Of a stretch of 64,000 nt of DNA, positions 1-11,913 are shown one piece after another (the stretch's first letter is position 1; each line of letters begins with the position of its first letter). The stretch comes from Rhexocercosporidium sp. MPI-PUGE-AT-0058. Taxonomy: Eukaryota; Ascomycota; Leotiomycetes; Helotiales. The translations under genes were made by a program, and so were the position numbers. Below the pieces are notes generated by a model. That model made no database searches and was not told where the DNA came from. It was given only the letters and a program-made list of their open reading frames with translations. The stretch covers positions 1,736,001 to 1,800,000 of the forward strand of contig JAGTJL010000015.1 of assembly GCA_020746875.1 (NCBI GenBank). Reading direction: 5' to 3'.

Positions 1-682
1 ATAGCCGTACGACTTCTCCGTCTGCAAGAACCATCTCTACCCAATTGATTGTCTGGTCGAAGAATCCATGCTTGAACGAACTACTCTCGCCGCTTGTCCC
101 TGAATACCCTCCTCCAACAGTTATACCTGGAAATTCCATCACAACAGGTGGGACGAGTCCATATTTCAGCGTCTCCTCCACCAGCCTATCCATTGGTACG
201 TTGGGTTCTACCAGACAGGTCTTCTTCTCCGCATCGACATGTAAGACGTTCGAAAGCTTGCTTGTGTCCACCAAATTCTTCTTCAGGTTTGGTCGAGTGC
301 TGTTCGTCGAGCCGTGGAAGATGCGGAACTTCTCTCCGCGAGAGTAGTAGTCGCGGACACTGGCCGATATGCCCTGGACCGCCTGCTTATGTTGGTCCAT
401 TGCGGCATCTGCTCGGATATTTGTCGTTGAGAATTTTCGGTACTGAGGGTAAGCTTCCCTTTGGGAGGGAGCTGTTAATCCTAAGCATCGTGAAGGAGGG
501 TGTACGGAGCCATTGCCCTGCAGCGCTCTTCTCGCAGGAGCTCGATAAGGCGACGAGGCTGAGAAATGTCGCGGGGTTACAGCAATGCCTTGTTGCTGGG
601 TCCTAATATGGCGAGCTGTGCGTCGTGGAATTGGATAAAGCTGTGGCCTGCTGGCTGATATGGCGGTCCATTGAGGCTTCAT
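1..682 (-). CDS. DHCR24-like FAD-binding oxidoreductase with N-terminal presequence (3' part outside window)
   Basis: Only the first 227 codons are inside the window; the gene continues past the left edge. From about residue 95 the protein reads as the FAD_binding_4 domain of the delta-24-sterol reductase (DHCR24) type: FRIFHGSTNSTRP, then VVMEFPGITVGGGYSGT (the FAD-diphosphate loop), ESSSFKHGFFDQT and WVEMVLADGEVV. Family members reduce or oxidise a substrate with FAD; the fungal substrate here is unknown. The start at 682 is the first ATG after an in-frame stop and leaves about 95 residues before the domain. The first 60 or so contain many Arg, Ser and Ala and no Asp or Glu, which looks like a mitochondrial presequence. 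A later ATG at 400 would remove it. No intron is needed. The family call is firm; the localisation is inferred. Confidence 0.82.
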   Translation of the reverse strand, partial: MKPQWTAISASRPQLYPIPRRTARHIRTQQQGIAVTPRHFSASSPYRAPARRALQGNGSVHPPSRCLGLTAPSQREAYPQYRKFSTTNIRADAAMDQHKQAVQGISASVRDYYSRGEKFRIFHGSTNSTRPNLKKNLVDTSKLSNVLHVDAEKKTCLVEPNVPMDRLVEETLKYGLVPPVVMEFPGITVGGGYSGTSGESSSFKHGFFDQTINWVEMVLADGEVVRL

Positions 683-1265
683 TGAGGTTGCGAGGCTGAT
701 GTCCTTGATGGCGCAGAAAAGATGGTGAGGTTCGGACCTCTTCACGAGATCTCGGCTCGGCTCAGCTCGATGATGCTAGCTCGGGTCTTCCATCAACTTA
801 CTCCAACAAAACAACAAAAGTAGAAGATATCACGGTATGCTTTCTTTGTCTTGGATCGTCAAAGCTTGGGGGACACCACTTATTTCATAACCTTCGACTG
901 CCTTTGATCGCTACTTATGACGAGTGGCCCTTCCATATGTCCATTTTCCTACATAGCTGCAGCACTCCAGCATCTGGAAGACCCTGACACTTGCTCTGCA
1001 TCTGCTGATGTTGTACTCTTTCACCTACTTTCTTATTACCCTCAATTAGAAATATTTTTCTTTGATGGCCTTATGATAACCAGAAATCCTTACCGGGAAC
1101 CATTGATGATCGCACCGGACGATTAAGCATATGGATGTGTTGAAAGTTCCTTCCTCATATCAGCGAAGAACGGGCTGGGCTCTGACCTCGATTTCCATAT
1201 GCATTCAGCTCGACATCTTTTACATTCCTGCTCACTATACCCAAATGGAAATATACCTACACACC
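683..1265. other. Intergenic, divergent promoter region
   Basis: This lies between the divergently transcribed FAD oxidoreductase and the chitinase. It has short open frames without family resemblance. I see no repeat, RNA gene or recognised site. Confidence 0.6.
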
Positions 1266-3579
1266 ATGCTGTCTTTCCTTTTATTCCCGCTTTTCATTTC
1301 GTCCTTCCTCCTGGTCCTCGTCACTTCTCACTCTTCTCCCGCGAACACCTCCTCTAGAGGTGTTCCACATAACCTCCACAATCATATCGTGCAGCAAGAC
1401 TTCGAAGATTATGCACCATTCCCAATTCTAGAGATCGGTCTCCAGCATATCCTCTCCCAAATCGGTGCCAATGCAACGGAGGCAGGCAATGAGTCCATGT
1501 CAGGCAAAAACCATCAGCACCTCAACATAGCAAACAAAATTCCAACACAGATAAAAGAGGTGGCTAATCAATGTGGCTCTGGTTCTCCTTGCGTTGATGG
1601 AAGTTGTTGTAATTCCGTGAGAGGCACACTTCTACCTGGACGCGAGAGCAGTAACTGATTGTTCCAGGAAGGGAAATGCGGATACACGCCGTATAACTGC
1701 GGATCTACAGCGACAACAGCGTGTATCTCGAATTGCGATTCCAGAGCTATGTGTGGTATCAACTCGAAAGACAGCGCGCAGAATTGCCCCCTGGGTCTCT
1801 GCTGTTCGTACTTTGGATACTGTGGCGTATGTTGTTCTGGCGTTGACTTGGGACTTTTCCTGACCCGGTGAAGGCTTCAGAATTTCACTGCGGAAATCCG
1901 AACGGAATGGCGCCTTGCCAGCAAGGTTTTGGAAGTTGCCGGTCTGCATCGATCCCATCTTGTGCTGGTGGCTCCTCTGCAAGTGGAGGTCGGAAGGTGG
2001 CATATTATCAAGCTGGGTATATTATGCCCCTCACTTCCACGAAATTATACTGACGATACGCAGTAACCTGATGTATCGGAAATGCAATCGAATTTCACCA
2101 TCTGACATCATTCCACGAGACCTCACGCACCTGGTATTTGCATTCGTCTTCATTAATCCAGACACTTTTGAGGTGGAACCAGAAAACGATCCACAAGATC
2201 GCGCACTCTATTATCAATTTACTGCCCTCAAGACTTCAACTACACAGACTTGGCTTTCGATTGGAGGCTATGGCTTCAGTGATCCAGGAGACACCTTCAC
2301 TACTTGGTCTGTCTTGTGTGCTGACCCCGGAAGACGTGCCAGATTTATTTCTTCTCTGATTAATTTCATGACGAACTGGGGATTCCAGGGTGTTGACATT
2401 GACTGGGAATATGTAAGTTTTGTTCTCCAGAATGATTCATACAACGGATACTCTTTCAATACTATCACAGCATTGCTCATGATCTTGATAGCCGGTAGAA
2501 TCGAATCGTGGTGGGCGTCCCATCGACACAGCGAATCTCAACGCCCTGATTCAAGAGATGCGTGCGGCGTTTGGGACTAAATTTGGCATCAGCATAGCAC
2601 TGTAATCTAACTGCCCGGGACGATCACCTTGTCGCTAACCAGTACCAGGCCAGCGGACTACACATACATCCAACACTTTGACGTTACTACGTTATCTCGA
2701 TCCATCGACTTCTTTAACTTCATGACATATGATCTTCATGGACCCTGGGAAGCTAGCACTATTGGTGCTAATCTCAGAGCCCCAAGCTCAGTCGCGGATA
2801 TTGGCAATGCCCTTCTTCCTTTGTGGTACGCCAACGTCCCACCGAACAAGATAAACATTGGGCTATCCATGTATGGACGTTCATATACTTTGCAAGATTC
2901 ACGGTGTGCTGAATTGGGATGTCCCTATACTGGAGCCGGTATTCCGGGAGTCTGTACTGACAGTCCAGGACTCCTGTCATTGTGGGAAATCGCTCTTTTA
3001 CGGCAAGACAAGGAGTTGAGTGCAAAATTCCTGCCCGATGTTTTGATGGAGCAGATGTCATATGAAAACCAATACATTGTATTTGATGCGTCATTGACTG
3101 TGGACAGAAAGCTTCAGTGGGCTGACAGTCTTTGTTTGGGAGGTCTTGTCTACTGGGGCGTTGACTTGTATTCAAGCTGGGGAAGGTCTGCAAACTTCGT
3201 CCATGCACTTCATCTCACTGACCAAAGTAGTGGCCGAACAGCCATAACTAACTCGCAAGACGCAACTTGTGGACCTCAAAAGTCAACAACATGCATGAAT
3301 CTAGCCCCGACTCAGAAATGCTGCTCCAAGAGCGGCTTCTGCGGAGGAACTCCAGCCCACTGCGAAGCTGCCAACGGCTGCCAGCCAGCCTTCGGAATGT
3401 GCGTCGCCAATCCTGCAGCCGTGAGCCTGGATGGCAGATGTGGAACTGATGCCAAGACGGGCTGTTATAAGAGTATTTTCGGGGACTGCTGCTCTAGGAA
3501 TGGATATTGTGGCGGAACGAAGGATTATTGTAGTCACGATTTGGGATGTCAGAATGAATTCGGAGTTTGCTTTGGTTGA
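1266..3579 (+). CDS. Secreted GH18 chitinase with several chitin-binding (CBM18) modules
   Basis: Six exons: 1266-1616, 1668-1826, 1874-2016, 2064-2412, 2492-2601 and 2649-3579, giving about 680 aa. All junctions keep frame; the last acceptor could instead be at 2642. A hydrophobic signal peptide (about 1-25) is followed by cysteine-rich chitin-binding segments (about 100-185). The GH18 barrel runs from about 211 (RKVAYYQAG) and carries the catalytic motif GVDIDWEY, general acid Glu333. Two CBM18 (hevein-like) modules close the protein, each with CCS..G.CGG spacing. The residue before GVDIDWE is Gln rather than the usual Asp, as I recall from fungal subgroup-C chitinases. It should hydrolyse chitin in its own or a competitor's wall. 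ATG 1245 is an alternative start. No LysM module was seen. Confidence 0.86.
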
Positions 3580-3799
3580 TGCAAAGTGGCGCTGAGGCAT
3601 GGGTTGGATTCTACAATAGCTGTCAGGCTGGATAGGAGTTGAAGTTTACGAAGAGGGTTGAGTAGTCAACTTGATGTAGAATCAAACACCTGAAGGAGTT
3701 CTATGTCCCAATTTCATATGTGTCGGAGTAGGGTACTTAATCTTTATGATCCAATCAGCGGTCCCTGACAAAATCGGAGATTCTGAAGACATTCTAGAC

Positions 3800-6016
3800 T
3801 CATGCTAGGACTAAACTATGAGGTGTTTCGTTTCGAAGAGAATTTGCAGTAACCATGTTTAACAGCAGACCGACACGCTGGTACGTGTTCTGATCCATGG
3901 GGGTTTTGCGAAGGGCAAGTGTGTACTCGCATTGTAGGCGGCCAGATTTGCTTATCCAAGAGGGATCTTGAGCCCCAACAAGAATGCAGCAGAGTGGCAT
4001 GTTATCCAGATCCTCGATATTGATATCGCTCCAGAAATGCTCCAACGAGATAGCTCTCTGCACACCACCCAACTCTATCACGAACTGACGATCTCCTGAG
4101 AGCAAAGGTCTCGTGCAGATCTTCGCAATGGTGCAAGGACCTCTGAGTTGAAGACGGCCTCGTTCGAGCCAACTGAAGGGGTTCCTGCTCTGAGGGGTCA
4201 AATTTGTACCAATGACCTGGAAACGAGAGTCTTTGATGAAGCCATCGTCAAGTATATGGCTATAAGAGACTCTTTGTGCTTTACAGAGATACGCAGAAGC
4301 CCACGACCAGGACGGTGGCGATGTCTGGCTCTGCAGTGTAGGAAGAACCTCTCGTGACCTGGTGTTTGTAACCGTAAACAAGAGTCCTCGCGGCAAGTCA
4401 TGCTCCCAGATCCCACCAAAATAAGCCCCCAAAGATTTATCCGAGAACTCAGAAGCCAACCCAGAAAGCGCAGCCAATCGATCCGACTCATGCGTCAGAT
4501 TCAGAGCACCGAACTCAGAAACAAGATCAAGCCACACATACCCCAGCTTCTCAGCAGACTCGTCGGCGTGAATACTACCAGTCACGAAGTTCTTTAGCCA
4601 TCCTCCCATCCCAATATCTTCGAAACTAGCCGTCCGATCCAAATGTTGGCACTCGCACTGCACGGCAGATTTGCACTCCCAGACGAGTTCCTCGGCGTGA
4701 ATGTGCAGTGTACGGGACGGGAGCAAGCGTTCCTGGAATGCCCATGCCTTGGTCAGCAGTGGTGCGTCCTCGGCGTGAGATGAGGCATTTTCCATGTTAC
4801 TGAAACGGTCGTGGGCGAGATGGATTCGAGGTCGCACGAAAATGCTTGAGTCGGGGTTATGGATCGATGAGGGGATACGCTGAGCATCGACAGGCAGCTT
4901 GATACCACCCTGACCTATCGACCTCGTCCATCTATCGATGAACAATCCTTGATGGCTATCAGAAGCAGCTGTCGCTGCCATCGTAAGGTAAGAATTCGAA
5001 TATACACTCGCCATCTTCGCTGACTCAATCTCCCAATCTTGAGTGTCGTCTTGTACTATACACAGCGCATCTATCCAGAGATATCGGACCCCAAGTTCCC
5101 TAGTCACGATTATGGCGTCTTGAAATGTTTTAGGGAGTTCCTGCCAGGGAATCCCTCGAGTCCAGGCTGTAAGAGATGACCGGGTCGTTTGGATCATTCC
5201 CGCTCCTCCTTTTCCCCAGCAGTAGCTGAGCGCTATATAGCGAGCTGAAGTTCCTTGACTTAGAACGAGTTTTATGTCATCGTAGGTCTCCGAGCGGCCG
5301 ACGTCTATAACTCGAGATGGCAGTATGGGCTGTTGTGGCACCTGGCAGTGAATGTGCTTGGCTTCGCAATTCTGGATCCAGGCGGTGACTTTCTCAGCCA
5401 AGCCAGATAAGGTGAGCTTGCTGGAAAGACAACTGGATGCTTGAAGCACCGGGAATGCGCAAGGACCTGAGTTTGATGAGCATGAAGAATTGTTGCTTTT
5501 CTGGGTTTGGTCGATTGGTGACTTACTGCGGGGAGAAAATAGATCAAGCAGGACCTGACTGCGTCTACCGTCAGACCACCCCAAATGCAGACGGAGGCAT
5601 AGATGTGGCATCAGAATGATCTCTACTTGATCAATTATCTTCAAGCCGTGCAGCTCTGAATAGTCACTAGTCAGAAGGGAAGTGTAAAAAGTTGTTGTTG
5701 CATCGAAGATCAGAGAACAGGTGGGACATCCTCGTTGCACGGCACTGAGTAGCTCTTTGGTGGTAGTCTGTATACATCTCTCATCATTGAATTCCCTCAA
5801 TTCTAGTTCAAGATTTTGACAAGTGTTGCATCTTGCTGTCCGGGTCTTGGAGAGGCTTGGAAGTGGTTGGCTTTGTTGCGGTATCTGATCACGTGTTGCC
5901 TCGTCCGTTCGGACAGTTACCTGGCTAACTTCCTGGGAACCCTCGAGTCGCCTACCTACTCTTAACTGCTCATACGCATTTAGATCTGCTAGATATACTC
6001 CAAGACGGCCTTCCAT
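3800..6016 (-). CDS. HET-domain (heterokaryon incompatibility) protein
   Basis: A single uninterrupted frame of 738 codons. The HET core starts near residue 259 (ARYIALSYCWGK), continues with LGVRYLWIDALCIVQDD and ends near YSNSYLTMAATAASDSHQG, all hallmark blocks of the HET domain (PF06985). Upstream are two CxxC pairs (CNTC at 63-66, CPTC at 97-100), as often seen in this class. Such proteins act in non-self recognition and cell death after hyphal fusion; most paralogues have no assigned partner. I chose the ATG at 6016 because the protein-like sequence begins there (MEGRLGVYLAD); the frame stays open to an ATG at 6277, but the extra 87 residues look like non-coding sequence. Confidence 0.88.
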   Translation of the reverse strand: MEGRLGVYLADLNAYEQLRVGRRLEGSQEVSQVTVRTDEATRDQIPQQSQPLPSLSKTRTARCNTCQNLELELREFNDERCIQTTTKELLSAVQRGCPTCSLIFDATTTFYTSLLTSDYSELHGLKIIDQVEIILMPHLCLRLHLGWSDGRRSQVLLDLFSPRSKSPIDQTQKSNNSSCSSNSGPCAFPVLQASSCLSSKLTLSGLAEKVTAWIQNCEAKHIHCQVPQQPILPSRVIDVGRSETYDDIKLVLSQGTSARYIALSYCWGKGGAGMIQTTRSSLTAWTRGIPWQELPKTFQDAIIVTRELGVRYLWIDALCIVQDDTQDWEIESAKMASVYSNSYLTMAATAASDSHQGLFIDRWTRSIGQGGIKLPVDAQRIPSSIHNPDSSIFVRPRIHLAHDRFSNMENASSHAEDAPLLTKAWAFQERLLPSRTLHIHAEELVWECKSAVQCECQHLDRTASFEDIGMGGWLKNFVTGSIHADESAEKLGYVWLDLVSEFGALNLTHESDRLAALSGLASEFSDKSLGAYFGGIWEHDLPRGLLFTVTNTRSREVLPTLQSQTSPPSWSWASAYLCKAQRVSYSHILDDGFIKDSRFQVIGTNLTPQSRNPFSWLERGRLQLRGPCTIAKICTRPLLSGDRQFVIELGGVQRAISLEHFWSDINIEDLDNMPLCCILVGAQDPSWISKSGRLQCEYTLALRKTPMDQNTYQRVGLLLNMVTANSLRNETPHSLVLA

Positions 6017-7157
6017 TTCAATTTTGCGATGTTCGGTAACCAAGGAAAGTGGCCTGCGTAGTCTTGTGGAAGAGGTAAAATGCGAGAAACACCAGGTCAG
6101 GTTATTAATTTGAGAACGAGTAATCTTCGAAGAATCAGATAAGAACAGAAGAGGAAGCCAACGTGAAACAGCACAACAGCTTGTTGCTTTCGTTGCACTT
6201 GAAGCGCTAATGTACCTATTAGTGCCAAAGCCGATACCTGTGGCTGTGCTCCGACTCCACTGAAACAACCCTCCCATGCAACGCTGAAGATGCTGAATGG
6301 TTTCTGTTTGAGATTCTGTGAGTCAAGAACGACATGTTCGTAAACGACAATCCTATAATTGCCATCCCAAATCACTATTGCAAACAGGCTCACATGCATC
6401 ATTTTCAGGTTCTTGTTACTTGTGTCCTTCTTATCGGTTGATTGTTGAGTTGCGGTTTCTACACCTGGCAATATTTTGTAGTCTCGCCCTCGATTGGAGC
6501 ACAATGCCATTTTCTGCAGTAGATTCTTCTATGGTCATGTGTAAAGTACACAGATTTCTGAGGCAGCACAGGAATCTTCCAGATTACTACTGGAACGAAG
6601 AGGCTAGCTAATGAAAGCAATTGGAAGGGATTGAAGAGAAGGAATCAGATTATCAGCCGCTTTCTCCATCTTATCTCACGTCAAGAAGGCGGTTTCGAGG
6701 GAAACAAACACCTGGCTCATATGCCAAACTTGCCTCGCTAGAGTTGTTTCGTTATGCTTACCACAGTGGATATTGAGTGAATGAAGCTTGGGTAGAATGA
6801 GAACGTCGAACGGAAGATTCGTGCGCAAGACGCTCCAGTGAGAGAACAAAATCTATATGAGAAAGCAAGCGACCAGATTAGGGTCCTGGTATGGAGAGTT
6901 TTCTATATCAAGCTCACACAAAGATCGCGGATACCAAAGAAACCTCGCAAAATATGGAAGAACATGTGCGAGGCAAACCCAAGGAGTTCATCCCCTATTA
7001 GAAGGGATTATGGCTCTGTGCTGTTGGTGGTCACTGGTTTCAAGAAAGTGATGCGCTATTGTGATTATCGATCGATATTTCTATTTTAGCAGGCTGTGGT
7101 ATCAATTCGCAATTGAATACTGGAGACCGAACATTTTTCGTTGACCTGCGACCATGC
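6017..7157. other. Intergenic, no gene recognised
   Basis: About 1.1 kb between the HET gene's 5' side and the 3' end of the F-box gene. Small open frames on both strands show no domain, no start context and no splice pattern. Nothing further is supported. Confidence 0.55.
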
Positions 7158-8880
7158 TTACTCATCATCTTCGTCGTCTTCTTCATCCTCATCATCTTCG
7201 TCGTCTTCTTCATCCTCATCATCCTCGTGATCCTGGTCATCCATGGAGTCTGGATCAATGTTAGTAAGAGTTGAACGATGATATTAGAGTTCACTCACCG
7301 TCAGAATGCTCTTGCGAACTTTCATCGCTCGGCTGAGGCGTGTCCTGGTCAAGATTGTCAATAGTCACCTGTGCTTGGAAGTCCCTCAGACCACTCTGTG
7401 TATCATTTCCAGCCCATCTCTTGGTGTGTCCTTCCCGAGTCTCTTTGAACGAGACGTATCGCTTATGTAGACGTCCTGGCTGTTGTTGAGATAGCAGAGA
7501 CATGTTGATTGCATCGAGTTTCAGACCAAGTTTCGATAGATCTTCGAAGAGCTTCGCCCATAGGTTGACTCTCTCGTCTGCTGATACGTCGGCAGTGTGG
7601 ATGAAGGTCACTTTGTGAAGGCTGATGACTCTCAGATTTGCTCGATGCTTGCGAATGATGGCAAGTATGACCTTCGGTTCGACCGTTATCATGCCGATAT
7701 CCAGTTGTTTGAGGCTGTTCAGCCCCACGGGTTGTGGTTCTGCAAGTGGTGAGGCAGCAGCAGTGGGATTGGAAGTAGTTGGTGGTGAACGCGATAGCCA
7801 GGATAGTATCGATTCTGTGTTGTGATAAGACTCAAAATTCAATCGAAGATGTTCTAGATTGACGGTGTGCGAAAGGAACTTCATCAAGGAGTAGCTTGGG
7901 CATTCAGTCACACCATTCTGGGTCTCCACAAGAATGTAAGGATCTTCGGAACTCAAGTCCAGAAACAACGTGCGAAGATTGGCCAGGACTGGTCCAATGG
8001 TGGGTTCCAGATATTTGGGGATATTGAAGGCTCGGTCACTGAGTGCGCAGGTTCGTAGTATAACCTCGAAGTCTTTCAAGTGAATGGATGCCTTCCCGGC
8101 GCCACGAAGAATATCCTGGAAGGCGCGATAGACAAACATGAGATGACCTAAAGCTGTAGCCGTGCCATACTTGTGCCTATTGCGCGGGCTTAGCATGGGA
8201 CTTCCAGTATCTTTGAAGTATGTAGGAGCGCCATAGCCTGGAGTCAGGTAAGTGGTTATTCATCTTTAGCCCGAAATTATGGTCTCTGACTGGAATTGCA
8301 TTTGGCTGAGGGCTGTACATACTGTTCCAGTAGAAATATGGGTGATCTCGGTGACGAGAGCTGGAATTGAAGTCGCGCAATCCGACAGTTTCAAGATAGG
8401 GAAGAGCGGAGAAGGCCTCGGCAAGCATTTCCACGTTCTGTCCACTGTTGAGAAACGAAGAATGATCGACCCAAGCCATGAGCTGTCTATTCTGCTTGAT
8501 GACAACGGGACTCCAGTTCTGCTTAGGCAAACTCAGAGGAGGAGTTCTTTGGGGTTGTTCTAGACCAAAGATGACATGCTTCAGAGTCGTTGTGAATCTT
8601 GACTTCGAAATGTCGACTAACGCTTGGAGACTGAATTCCGTAAACATGAACTGCTTTTTCTGGAAGAATTCACCGGCAAAGGCGTTGAGAAGCTGGGCTT
8701 CGACGTGCTTGCAAGTGAGACGAAGCTTGCAGTAGTCAGGAGTCTTGAGGTTTCTGCTGATGTGGAGGAGAACTTCAAGGGGATTCTAGCCAAGGGTGAT
8801 GCCTGTGGAGTAATGGCACCTCCAAGTGAAGACACCATTTTGGGGAGTGGTGAGTAGATGGCAATGTTGTTTCGGGCCAT
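7158..8880 (-). CDS. F-box protein with acidic C-terminal tail
   Basis: Four exons on the minus strand: 8836-8880, 8323-8785, 7299-8237 and 7158-7249, giving 512 aa. Introns are 50, 85 and 49 bp; the last has a perfect TACTAAC box. The N-terminus forms an F-box (NPLEVLLHISRNL, then YCKLRLTCKHVEA), which should bind Skp1 in an SCF ubiquitin ligase. It is followed by a conserved fungal block (EFFQKKQFMFTEFSLQALV) and LRR-like stretches (LEHLRLNFES, LRVISLHKVTF). The final exon encodes an almost purely Asp/Glu tail from a 27-bp unit repeated twice. The spliced start places the F-box just after a 15-residue first exon. Target unknown. Confidence 0.82.
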
Positions 8881-9606
8881 ATTGTTGTGGGAGATGGTTG
8901 AGATTTTGAAAGGGTCTGGTTTGTTGGTGACAGCGACGTTGACACACGCTGAATGGAATGTCGAGATTGACCGAGCGAGAACTGATAAGGCGAGGCAAAT
9001 CTGTCTGGATCGAAGAACTAGTTTGAGGAAGAGTAGAGCGGAGTAGAGTCTTGGGATGAAAGAAAGTGAGGCCATACAGAAAGGAGAAGAGAGGAGTAGA
9101 AGACCGCAGAGGACAAGCTGGGCGTCGCGTAAAGCAGGCAGTCATGGGGTCTGGGAGTGGGCTGGCTAGCTTGCCTGACTAGGTCGGTATAGTACCTAGG
9201 TAGGGAGGTGTAAAGCAGGCAAACGCGAAAACATGTGACCGCTGCCTGTTCTATTCCTGTCCGATGATGTAATCAACCGGGAACTCCAGTCCTGAATCAA
9301 CAGGAAATCACGTCAAAAGAAATCCATTGGGAAGGAAGGCGTCGAGGTTGCAACTGCCAAGAGTAGGCAGCAGAGGCGGGGCTATTCTAGAAGGGGAAGG
9401 GCGCGCTATATCACGTGAACTGGTGCCTGGACGTGGGGGTCAACATCGCAAAGTCAACAAAAGTATCTTCCTTTTCCATTAAAGTGCCCTCCCTCTACCC
9501 ACGGCTACTGCACCGCCCACTTCACGACGCGTCAAGGAGACTCTCTTTCACACACCACTACACCTTCCGAATCCCATATCTCAAACCCTCACTTCATCCA
9601 GTCTCA
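8881..9606. other. Intergenic, divergent promoter of F-box and PARP genes
   Basis: Shared 5' region of two divergent genes. An E-box-like CACGTG lies near 9413 and the stretch before the PARP start is pyrimidine-rich, as common in fungal leaders. No repeat or RNA gene was seen. Confidence 0.55.
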
Positions 9607-11913
9607 ATGGCACCACCAAAGAAAGGAGGTCGCGCAAAGACCGGTCCGCCATTGCAAGGATGCATTATCGCCATCAGCGGCAAATTTCCTGGCCGTACAC
9701 AAGGCGTCATCGAGAAAGACCTGATCTCACCTCTTGGAGGCACCCTTGCCAAGACTGTCAGTGCAGATACCACTCATCTGGTGACCACAGAGAGTGAAGT
9801 TGCCAAGCCAACAACCAAAGTCACCCAAGCAAGATCTCATAATGCCCACATTGTCAACATGGCATGGTTAGAGGACTGCTTGGATCAGGGTGTGAAGCTG
9901 GACGAGAGCGGCTACACGTTCGGTGGCTCAAATCCCCCGTCTCCTCCCGCAGCTGTTCCAGCCCCACCAAAAGTTCAGACGAATGGCAAAGGCAAGGCCA
10001 AGGCCACGGCCACAAAGAAGCGTGCAGCCCCTGTTGTTGATGACGATGATGATGAAGAGGAGGAAGAAGATAAGCCTCAGCCAAAGAAGGTTACCAAGCC
10101 TGCAGGCGCCGTTGACTCGAATAGAGATGCATCTCAAGGTTCGATGCCTATGGCGAAGAAAATCCCAGAATCGAAGCTAAAGTACATAGCCGCCGAGGGC
10201 AAGACCAATGTTGCAACATTGTCCAACCTCAAGATCCCAGTCGACGAGAGTTGTCCTCTTACTCACTATCAGGTCTACATTGACGACGATAAAGTTATCT
10301 ACGATGCATCCCTGAACCAAACTAACTCAGGCCTCAACAACAACAAGTTCTATCGCGTTCAGGTGTGTCACTCAGACCGTCCTATTGGCTATGCTAACAT
10401 AAGCAGCTTCTTCACAACAACGGCCATTACAAGACATGGACCCGTTGGGGCCGGGTAGGAGTACAGGGACAGAGTGTTCAACTCGGCGACGGAAGCCTTG
10501 CCGACGCTCTTCGTCAATTCGAGAGCAAGTTCAAGTCCAAGAGTGGACTGTCTTGGGTAGATCGTGCGGGTAAAGCAAAGAGCGGCAAGTATACTTTCAT
10601 TGAGAGAAGCTACACTGAAGATTCAGATGAAGAAGATACCGAACCGAAGGTCAAGGCCGAATCTGAGGAGAAGGAGGAAGCACCAGAATCGAAGTTGCCA
10701 CTTGCCGTTCAAGATCTGATGGAACTCATCTTCAACCAACAATACTTTGCCGCTACGATGGTCGATCTCAATTATGACACTGACAAGATGCCGTTGGGAA
10801 AGTTGGCCAAAAGCACCATTGTCAAGGGATACCAAGCGTTGAAGGACCTTTCTGATCTCATGAACAATCAATCTCTGGCCCAGTCCGAACACGGTACCAA
10901 CTACCAAGCCGCAGTCGAAATGCTGTCCAACTCGTACTACTCCACCATCCCTCATGCATTCGGAATGAATCGCCCACCTCTAATCAACAACCAAGATATG
11001 TTGAACCGAGAGGTTGAATTGCTGGACTCATTAAGTGATATGAAGGATACTGCCAATCTCATGAAGAAGGAACCCAAAGACGCCGAGAAGATCAATGCTC
11101 TTGACCGTCAATTTCGTGGCTTAGGATTGAATGAAATGACCCCATTGAAGAGAGAGAGCACCGAATTCACTGAGCTGAAGAATTACCTTGTTGAGACAAA
11201 AGGTGCAACCCATAATGCCAATTACCACGTGGATCAGATCTTCCGCATCGAACGTCAGGGAGAGAAGGATCGATTCGACGCCAGTCCATTTGCAGGACCT
11301 CCGCGAGACAGACGCTTGCTCTGGCACGGATCTCGTACCACCAATTTTGGTGGCATTCTTAGCCAAGGTCTTCGAATTGCCCCTCCAGAAGCTCCTGTCT
11401 CGGGATACATGTTTGGCAAGGGTATCTATCTGGCAGACATGTCATCGAAGTCGGCAAACTACTGCTGCTCTCACATCTCCAATGGCCATGTCCTCTTGCT
11501 CCTCTGCGAAGCTGAGCTTGGTGACCCAAAGCAAGAACTGACCGGTGCATGTTATACGGCGGGTGATGATGCCAAGTCCAATGGAATGTACTCAACGTAA
11601 GTCTCATCTGATCTTCTGTTCCCATCATTTTACCTCATTACTGACTGGAGTCTAGTTGGGGCAAAGGCATGACTGGCCCGAAGGTTTGGAAGGATGCTGA
11701 GGTCATTCACCCGTCATTGAAAGGTGTCCAGATTGTAAGTTCTCACATGTTCGGAACAATCAAGAAATGTTCTAATGGATGATGCTGCAGCCGGATGTCA
11801 AATCCCCACCTGGTCACACTGGAGTTCCAGACGCTTATTTGATGTACAATGAGTACATCGCTTACGACGTCTCCCAGGTCCGTCTCCGCTATCTCCTCCG
11901 AGTCCGCATGTAA
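9607..11913 (+). CDS. Poly(ADP-ribose) polymerase (BRCT-WGR-PRD-ART)
   Basis: Exons 9607-10362, 10407-11596, 11656-11734 and 11791-11913 give 715 aa. Order: BRCT domain (about 15-100, GCIIAISGKFPGRTQG), a Lys-rich and Asp/Glu-rich linker, WGR domain (about 200-300, spliced TWTRWGRVG), helical regulatory domain (about 350-480) and the ADP-ribosyltransferase fold. The H-Y-E triad is complete: His559 in LLWHGSR, Tyr593 in GKGIYLAD and Glu696 in YNEYIAYD, so the enzyme should elongate poly(ADP-ribose) from NAD+. It lacks the zinc fingers of animal PARP1; the BRCT-WGR layout is the usual filamentous-fungal form (compare PrpA of Aspergillus). Expected to be nuclear, in DNA damage response and ageing. 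The first intron (44 bp) has a GCTAAC branch box. Confidence 0.93.
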
